Below, one piece after another: positions 52,301 to 62,000 of a stretch of 64,000 nt of DNA (its first letter is position 1; each line of letters starts with the position of its first letter). The stretch covers positions 24,243,162-24,307,161 of the forward strand of contig NW_024037072.1 of assembly GCF_015706575.1 (NCBI RefSeq), in the 5' to 3' direction. The notes beneath the pieces are model-generated. The model saw only the letters and a program-made list of their open reading frames with translations, was not told the DNA's origin and ran no database searches. The DNA comes from Patiria miniata. Its lineage: Eukaryota; Echinodermata; Asteroidea; Valvatida; Asterinidae. Both the position numbers and the translations under genes were made by a program.

Positions 52301-55300
52301 ATTATTGATCCCTACCTTGAACCAGCGCTCACATCACCTACCTGTTCAACATCTGTGCTGAAGGTTGATGGGTTGCAATCATAGAGCTAAATTAAAGATA
52401 TAGTCCATCATTTGTAATTTGTGCATTTTGTTCGTTTGAAGCAACAAAAGTGTTCAGAATCTAATGAAAGATACTACACAACTAACCTGATGAAGTTTCA
52501 GCTCAGCTTCAGCTGTATATTCCGAGAAAAACAACATTTTAGGATCTCAATTTCAAATCAAAAGTTGCTGAATCGTGTTTTGAATTGTTTTGAATTGCAG
52601 CTGTACGCGATGTCGCGCACTGATCCGACGAATTTTAGCAACCGCGCGCGCCTGTGCGTCGTGCCAATGCTTGCGCGCGGCGCCGAATAACAAAACGAAC
52701 TACTAATTCGTTTATTACTAAGGGAATAAATGTGTGTTTGGGAGGTATTATAACAGTCTGTTTAAGACCGGTTTGAGTCTGGATGGGCGATAATTACCCG
52801 AGGCGAACCCGAGGCGAAGCCGAGGCTAATTATCGCCCATCCAGACTCAAACCGGTCTTAAACAGAGTGTTTAATACCGACCGAACACACATTTATTCCC
52901 ATTCATAAATACCTTTTCGGCCCAAAATAAAAAAAGAAATGTCAAAAACTAGACGTTGCCAACCATTTTGTTCAACAATTTTACATCATGTTTTACGAAA
53001 CACCCCTCTGACTATAATATGGAATGCCTCTCCACAACTCGTTACCTAATAGGGACATTGGCGTGCGCGTCGCGCGTACTGCGCGATGTCGCGCAAAACG
53101 CATCTGGGCTGGTGAAGTGTGAATTTTGGACCATGAAAAACTGATTCACTGGTAGTACATTGCGCATGCATATGGGAGGAATTTGAACGTTCAGCCAATG
53201 AAACGTTAAAAGGCACCGGATTTCATAGGAGTCAAAATTTCATGTGACACTGCAAAAGCATTCAAGACCAGCTAGTCATGTCTTTATCATCCGTTTAAGA
53301 CCGGCCACGTGACGGGTTCTCGACCAATAGGAATGCGTAAACTGTCTGAGGTATTTATGAATTCAAAATGATAGCTTGCCAGAAAGATTAATTTCACAGG
53401 GAGTTTAGTCCACTTAGTATCTTTCAACCGAGTATGTTTTTCAACAATAATACGCCAATTACTTTTTCGGATGGCTGCAAAATGATAGACTATAGCTTTA
53501 AATTACTAGAGCGCTAACTCCTCATTCTTGCGCGCGGAGACGCTTTGAAACCGTCCTGGGCGCAGACATTTTGAATTCACGTGCGTGTTTGTCAGCCTCG
53601 ACCATTGATCTCCATATACACAGTCTGTGTATATGGAGATCAATGGCCTCGACCATGGCCACGACCATAGACTCCATGGGCGCCCTCGCGTTCCTTCACT
53701 AACCCCTGGCCATGATGTACACGTAAACGATGCTGACTGGCTATTCAGAGCGTCCTGCGCGCGCATTTCGAAGATTGCACGCCGGGCGCGCCCATAATGC
53801 GCTCGCGTGCTTTGCACGTGACGTCACGTACGAAAATGTTTTGTTATTCAAAACTCGCGATGCCTGTACGATATGGATTATGGCAGCCTCGTTTTGCGCT
53901 AAAAAAAACCCCTGTATCTTTGTTTGTAAAGGAACAAAAGGGGTACGCACATTTAATACAAATCTTTGCTAAATAAGTAAACGTCCAAACCTTATGTTTG
54001 AAAGGATTGATTCTTCAAAATCACAACTTTCAACATTTTAAAGATGGTGTCGGCACGTAAAACGGATACACTGCAGCCTAATTAGCAGCGTTTTAGTAAA
54101 GATTTGTATTAAAGGGACACTAGGTCCTGGAACAGCCCAATTGGGCTATAAAACGCGCTTTGAACGGGATTATGTTAATCGGGACAAAAAAACATTTAAA
54201 ACTAGCATATAAATACCCACACAACTATCCTTTGAAAACTGGGCGTTTTGTGTTATTCCTTTTTTATGCATGCGAGAACGAATTCCGGGGTCCACTTTTG
54301 CGACCCCATAAATTCGAGCTGTGTAAAAACATGGATGCGCCCATCAGGCATCTCTTTGTACATCGAGTTATCGCTCTAGTACTTTAAAGCTACAGTCCAT
54401 CATTTGCAGCTATCCAAAAAGTAACTGACGTAATTATTGTTGAAAAACATACTTGGTTGAAAGATAGTAAGAGGACTAAACTCCCTGTGAAATTATTCTT
54501 TATGGCAAGCTGTCATTTTGAAGAAATCAACGAAAGAAGGCATTTCCAACGGTGCGTCTTAAGATAGTAGTTCATTTTTATTCGGCAAAGCGCATGCGCA
54601 CTCAAGCGTTGGCACGACGCACACGCACGCGCGCGCGGTTGCTATAATTCGTCGGATCGTTGTGCGACATCGCGTAGCTGCAATCGGCTTAGTGAGAACG
54701 TGTCTCGAACGCTGAATTCAGTCCCAATTCAAAACATGATTGAGCAACTTTTGATTGAAATCGAGATCCCAGAATGCTGTTTTTATCGGAATATACAGCT
54801 GAAGCTGAGCTGAAACTTCATCAGGTTAGTTGTTCAGCACCCTTCTTTGGATTTTGAGCACGTTTGTTGCTTCAAACGAACAACATGTACAAATTACAAA
54901 TGATGGACTATATAGCTCTATGGCCGCAATGGAGTACCGAAGCAAGGTACAGGGCTGAATAGCGCGCTAATGTCTTTCAAAATGCACACACATTATTGTG
55001 CGCGTGATGCGTTCACTTCGGTACTCTATACTTAGTCCGTGAGCTTCTTAAAAGAACTGGGGAAACCTCATGAAAAATTGCCATCAGAATAAGGAGATTG
55101 CATTCTAATGGGGAAACTAGATGACAACTTAGTTGTGGATGGAAAACAAGACGAATCGTTAGGAAAACCATTTTGAAATATACCAAATACCCTTCCATGA
55201 GTTGTGCTTGTCCGTTCCTTTCCTGCTAAATTCACTCCCAGGATTTTAACTGGCAGTTCATACTTTCAGCTTATGTGAATGCTTGGATATTGGATGTCAT

Positions 55301-55974
55301 AAAATGTTACCATTTTTCAATGCCAAAACAATAATAATGTGACATCATAAGTTTGTGCTTGCGTTTTCTTATTATTTTTTTGTGGTGATTGTGCATCCTT
55401 TTTTTTGCAACAATTTTTTGTGTGACCTGCCACTGAATAACGTGATTCATTACTACTTCAGGTACACCCAACCCTCAACACTATTCTATCAACTATATGT
55501 ATTTTATAGAGATAGTTTGCAAATCATATGCAATGGTGTAAAGGTTATTAATGTTAGTATTCTGAGCATTTAAAACATGTTCCTCCCTACAAATCGACTA
55601 GACCAAAGTTTTTAAATAATCCGTCTTATAAAAATTATTTTCTGTCAATATATTTAACAGTTGTTGACTGATGTGATGTGGGATATGACGTTTTGAACAC
55701 CCGAGGGACGCATAGAACGCTCGGCTTCGCCTCGGGCGCTATGCGTCCCTCGGGTGTTCAAAACGTCATATCCCACATCACATCAGTCAACAACTGTTAA
55801 ATATCCCAATGATTAAAGTGTCGTATAGCCGGCAAGGTCATTTTATGTATTTTTTGGGGGGAGGGGGGGCGGGGCGGGGGTAAAAAGTTCGTGAAAAGGG
55901 CACTCGCATGCACATACGTGCTGAAATGCAGACGGGGTTTTTCTCCGGTCACTTTGGCCTCCGTAAAATGATAA

Positions 55975-56027
<53 letters not shown>

Positions 56028-59000
56028 CTAATACCATATGGGGGTGATGTTAAAACCGGACCATCATGGACACTATCGAACAATCGGTGGCGCTTTGAAG
56101 GGCGGCACAAATGGCGACGAGCTAGGGCTATAGGGTTGGGGAACATAGGCATTGGGGGACATATGCATTGGGGAACATAGCTATGCACCCCTCCAGAGAA
56201 TCGGCCGTATAATCCCATTGGTGAGAATGCTGGCCCGCGTTGTTTTTGTTTTCATTCCAACTGTCACTGTCCTTTCAAGTTACAGTTGTGTCTGTTAATT
56301 TGAAATTATTCACCATTCTTGTAAGCCGCTATCAGCACGTCTCGTAACTCATACACATCTAATTCCCCGTCCTGTCACAAGAAACAAAAAGAAAAATGAT
56401 AAAATCTAAGACAGGACTACAATTATAGTTTGATAATGACAATGATCAGAACCACATTTAGCATTGCCAATGTTAGGCCAAATAAAAAAAAAACATGTTT
56501 AGCGTCCTGCCTTTTTGAGAAAAAAAGGAGGATGAGGCCCTTTTGTTAACCTCCAAAATGGCCACCCGACCGGGCTATTTTCAAGATGACCGCCAGGTTT
56601 TTTAAATGGCCACCACTTGGACTCAGGAAATGACATACCAGCTTTATATGGGCTAGATGCAACAGAAAGAGGCCAATATGATGTCCCCGTTTACAATTGA
56701 TCATTAAGAAAAGAAGAAAAAAGGAGGCGGCCTCCAAAAAGGAAGCGGGCGGGGTCGCTAAACATGTTTTTTTTTATTTGGCATTACAACAGCATCAATG
56801 GTGAATGTGAATGAAAACGTCACAAGCCATGATTCCAGTTGCTTCGCTCTCGCAGTATTCATTTTTTTCTTCAAATTAATTTTCACCGTGTACCGTTTGT
56901 ATTTGAACTATTTTCATCTCTTGAAAATAATAATGCTTTATATGTTTGCACCTTTAACTCAAAAAGCAGTCTGAATACTATTGCTAGGCGACAAATAATT
57001 TGAAACTTGTAAAGCAAAATAATTAACTGTAAACTATAAAATGTTTCTTCGACGTCTCATTACACAAAGTGAATAACTTTTGCGTGAGTGCTAGAAATTT
57101 TTTTGGCTTAAACTCGAAAATAGCATGGGGAGAGCATTTTTTAAATAAACATAGTCACAAACTGAAAAAAACCGCACATTTTCCAATAATGACAACAAAC
57201 GACACAAGCAAAATGGGTTATCCAGTGCAACATAATTTAAAACTAGAGATTCGCGTTTGTTGTTACAAACGCAGAGTGGTCGGATAGACAACTATTTTAT
57301 GAAACACTGTCCAGTTAAGTTATGAATATTTTCATGTAAGAACAAAGGATCACGAAATTACATCCCTTCCAGGACAATCAATTATTTTGTTTAAAAAAAT
57401 GCATCTTTAACCGTGTGATAAATTTCACTACAATCTACGTACACGTACAAGTTATTTCTGGCTTGATAACGTCATTTGTCAAAAAAAGCTAGGAAGTGAA
57501 TACTGATTTAGTTCGGAGTGGATGTTCATTGTGAAGTTAAATAACGTATGAAAATATGGAAAATATAAGTGTATGTATTCATTACACCAAACTTCCGGTT
57601 TGATGACGTCACAGTATTTGCAAGCAAAAGGTGAACATTATAATGGTATCGTTATTCGGGCTTAGATATACGACATGGATCAAAATGATAGAATTAAATT
57701 TAAAATATGATCGTTGGCAAATTCTCATTGAAGTATCTTCCGGTCTGATGACGTCATGAATTTGAAACCTTGACAAGTTATCTGTGGTTAATCAAAGAAT
57801 ATCAAGGGGATCTGGTAAAATGTGAACCTATGGTTTTAAAATTAAAGAAAACAATCACTATTTATGTTCCACTAGGGGGCGCCTTTTCGGATGATGACGT
57901 CATCACCCTGTTTTTTGTGTCTGTCATTCCGCACTAAACACTTTCATAAAATATATGTTTGTAGTAAAATGCTTCCTTTTTTAAGTTATATTCAGTTTGT
58001 ATTGCACTTCCGGTAACACCGGAAGTAAAGGTCAAGCGGTTTTGTGTCCGGGAACACGAAATGTTTCACACGGCATAGTCTACAACCTCAAGAAAAAACG
58101 AACACGATACTGTACTTATTTCAAGAGATATAACGCAAACTATTTTGTCAAAATTTGCCCTTAAATCGCTTGTAATTTGATACCTGATGATGTCATGATG
58201 ACGTAACACAATTTGTAACATCTTCGTAACACGGTACAAGTTCACACAAGGTTTTGTGATCATACCGTAAACCCTTCGGAAGAAATTGTGCTTTGCTTTG
58301 ATTTCAGGCTAACATCTTCATTTTGAATTCACCTAACTTTGACCTTCCGGTTGACCCGGAAGTAAAGGTCCAGCGAGTTTACGTACGCGACAAAAAATGT
58401 GTAGCAATTAATGGTCTATCTGATTACAGAATACAAACATCATTGATTATTTAGTTCAAGAGTTATAGATGAAAGTAATTGGTCACTTTTTCAGATAAAA
58501 TCACATGTAATTTGACACCCGATGACGAAATCATGACGTCAGAGTAATATGCACCACTTCGGATGAGGGTTGATATATATTGAAAGTTACAAGTTCATAC
58601 CATATACCGTTTTAGGAGAAAACCCGCGGAGAAGTATTGTCCAGAAAAAAGAAGAAAGAAAAAAGATTAATTCTAACAGATCCAAAGAGTGGTCGGGTTG
58701 TGCCCGACCACTCAAAAAGACCAAAGTTTTAAGATTCAATGAAACTTTACACAAACAAACTTGAATGTGATGATTCAGTCTGCAGCGTGAAAATGTATTA
58801 TTAAAATCAGGGATATGACAACAAAAACAATGGGATTAACCATGGAAACTTACGGCTCCTGCGATCTTCTCGAAAGTCTCGTGTAGGCGAGCTGTCACAG
58901 CATCATCGGAGCGCGGTTTCTCTAGCTGTGGAGGGGGGGGGGGATTAGACAAGCCTTAGAAGAGCAGCCACTCGAAGAACAGAATTAGAGGAACAGCACT

Positions 59001-62000
59001 TAGTGGCCATTTTGAGATGATTGTGATTCGATACGATCCGATGACGCCTCTAATTAAATGCACTGATTGTAACAGGCCTACTAATTTGCAAATTTCATAT
59101 GCACTAAACAGGATTTAAGAAGTCTTCATTTTGATTGTGATGATAATTGCATTTTGATGTTTTATTTCTAGTTGGCCTTTCAGTCGTGTTGAAGACGCAT
59201 TCCCCCATCTCTTTTTGAGTTGCATACGGGAAAACATGAGAAAAGGACACCTTTTTAAAATTGCTATTTTTCTGGTAATACAAAATTATGGAGACTCAAA
59301 GGTGAACATCTGCCCTTTTCTGCTAACAGAATCGCAAAAAAAAGAGGACCCTCTTCTGGTCAATCACAGGCCCGGGGGGGGGGGGGGGGCATGGACGTGC
59401 ACTAGTGACCGAATTATGCCAGTCTATATGTGTTTTTATAACTCACCTCTGTCCAAAATCTAAAATAAGAAAAGAAACCTTTCAGGGTTTTAATATTGAA
59501 CTGTATAAATTCAACAATTAACTCATAAGCGATTCAACAATTATAGGAACGCTTTAGTTTCCCTACATTAAATTTTTCGGTTTGAGTTCTGTCAGAGGGC
59601 GCTGTTACCAGTCAATAAAATGCGTTTATATGTCTGTGCCCGATCAGACACTTTCATAGATAAAGAATAAAAAGACTAGATCGGCAGCGCGTGCATACGC
59701 GCCATAGAGTGTGCACAAATTTCCCCGTTCCCTCATGGACGCTCTACGCGCAGTAGTGCGTGGGGCAAAACGTGCGTTACGCGCACCTACATTCCCGTAG
59801 GTTTGTGCACAAACTTGCATTTTTATGTCCGTAAAAGTAACATTTTTGACCAGTAGTTATTATGTCTCCAACAAACTTCAATATGCAATTTCAAGCTGGA
59901 TAGTCACCTCGAAGTTTGCTCTGTTTTCCCCATGATTTTATTTTTCGTTTCAAAATGGTGGTGCGCGTTGCTAAAAATCTCCAAATATAATGTCAGCTTA
60001 TCTGATAAATTTGTGTAAAAAAACACTGTTTTAAATAATGAAAAGGAAAACGTAGAATGTAAAAATTGCTTTAAATTACAGCTGAATTATTTAAAATCTA
60101 AATTGTGAAATGTTTGAATGGATGATTTTGGAGATTTGTATTACAATTTATCATTATCCTTTTCGGGATGAGAAGAATTACTTGGATTGCATTTTAATTA
60201 ATGAAATTAAATTACACTCGCTCCATAATGTTCCAGCCTTCTGAATGGGGGGGGGGGGGGGGGGGGATGGCTTGAGGTGTACGGATGATGGGTGTGTTTG
60301 TTGTGCATATTTCGAAATAGCGTCGGGGACATTTTGGCCTCAATTTGACGCTAATTGGCGTGACCAGGCTGGGAGGGGGCATTGCTAGATGGCAACATCA
60401 TGGAGAACTGAAAAGCGAAATCGGGAAAGCTGATATATAGAAGCGACATCAGGATGGTGAACGTTATATTTTGCAATGAACAATACACAAAACCACTGCT
60501 ACTCATAGCGAAACGAGATGGGTTAACCGTACGAACGATTAAAATAAAAAATCCTAAAGTTTATTTACATGTGCTCTACCCATTTTTTCAACATTGAGAG
60601 ATTCTTGCGCCTTCTTGAAGATTTTCAGATGCTGGATACGTCACTAGGAGTGCACAATAACACAAATTTATTTGTTCTATTTTTTTTTGGTGAAGGGTGA
60701 AGGGCTGGGGGAGGGGTGTGCATCCCCTCCAGTATCCAACAGTACAAAACTGTATCTGATAACGGCGTATGTAATGTCCTGAGGAGGGACAATGGAGAAA
60801 AAAAATATGTTCTGGGTGTTGTCCCTTAAAAATGAAGAAAATAGCACTTAAACAACTGGAAGCAAGTTTATTTTTCGCAAAGCGCATCAGCATTTTAAAA
60901 CGGGAAATAATTACGAGACATAAAATGGACCAAACTTCGAACCGAACATGCAGCTTAATTACCCATTTTGAATGTTGTTGGAGAAATAACTACTACAGGT
61001 CAAAAATATAACTTATACGGCAGAAAATATATCTTTCCTTACAAACCTGTCTGCACGCACTGCCGATGACGGGCACTTTACTCTGGAATTACGCGCGCGC
61101 GATGTCTCGACGCGCGTCTAGTTCATCGCCATTTTGCGCATCGTGTGTGACGTGGGCATGGTTGCGACTGTTTTGTGTCGAGATGCCGCTGTTCCACGAA
61201 AGTCACACGATTTCTCAGTTTTGTGACCTGAGCTTTTCCTTTCATATCATCGCGGCGCAAGCAAATCGAAGGTAGTGGCCGCCCTAATTAGTACCTCTGT
61301 GGTGACCAACTCTGTCTGCTCATCTGCGGTTCTGTGGGATCAATCAAACCATTTCCATTTATTTACAAAGTCATAAATACATGTATTTACAAAAACAAAA
61401 TTAGCAACAAACGATATAAGTAAAGGTCTGACACTAAATTATTGACACAGTTAAGCAGATGTTGAGAGGGGGAGCAGGCCGTACAGGAAGGAGGGAGGGG
61501 GATTGGTGATGTCATGTTCAGTAATTTAAAGAACACTCAAACAACGTTTGAAGTGGCACCATGTTGAAGTTAAATAATTAGTTCTCTATACTGAAGCCTG
61601 GGAATGTTTTTACTTTGCAGATAATTACCAATCTTTGGTCTATACTTACGTAGAGGAGGAGGTTTTTATAGTGAAGATACGAATCAGGAATTCGCCTTCC
61701 TTGTTGGGCTCAAAGGTAGAAGGGATGATACAGTACCGGCCTCGTGGCAGTTTGAAACGTCCCGTCATCTCACGAGTGTTGAGGAAGCTGTCTGAGCGGA
61801 CTTTGAGCGAGTTGTTCTGGAAGAAAGACTTGTCCAGCAAGGTCGTCCTGTCATCTTTGTACTGCATGTGTGAGAAGGGACAGACTTAAAATAATAATAT
61901 TTTATCAAAAAGACAGCTCGTAAGCTTAACTTAAGCCAGTCCCAAAAGGTACAATAATTAATTTTAATCGATTGATTTAGACAGGCTGTTTACTACGAAT

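Noticed and set aside
52331-52392. Candidate missing calpain exon; one frame contains SMIA and another FSTDVEQ, with donor GTAGGT
   Set aside because: No frame fits phase 1 in and phase 0 out, one gives a stop at once, and neither frame matches the expected helix beyond a few residues.
59446-59466. A possible 13-nt micro-exon (TTTTAG acceptor, GTGAGT donor) between calpain exons 61295 and 58854
   Set aside because: Its length would break the frame; exons 61295 and 58854 already join in phase 0.
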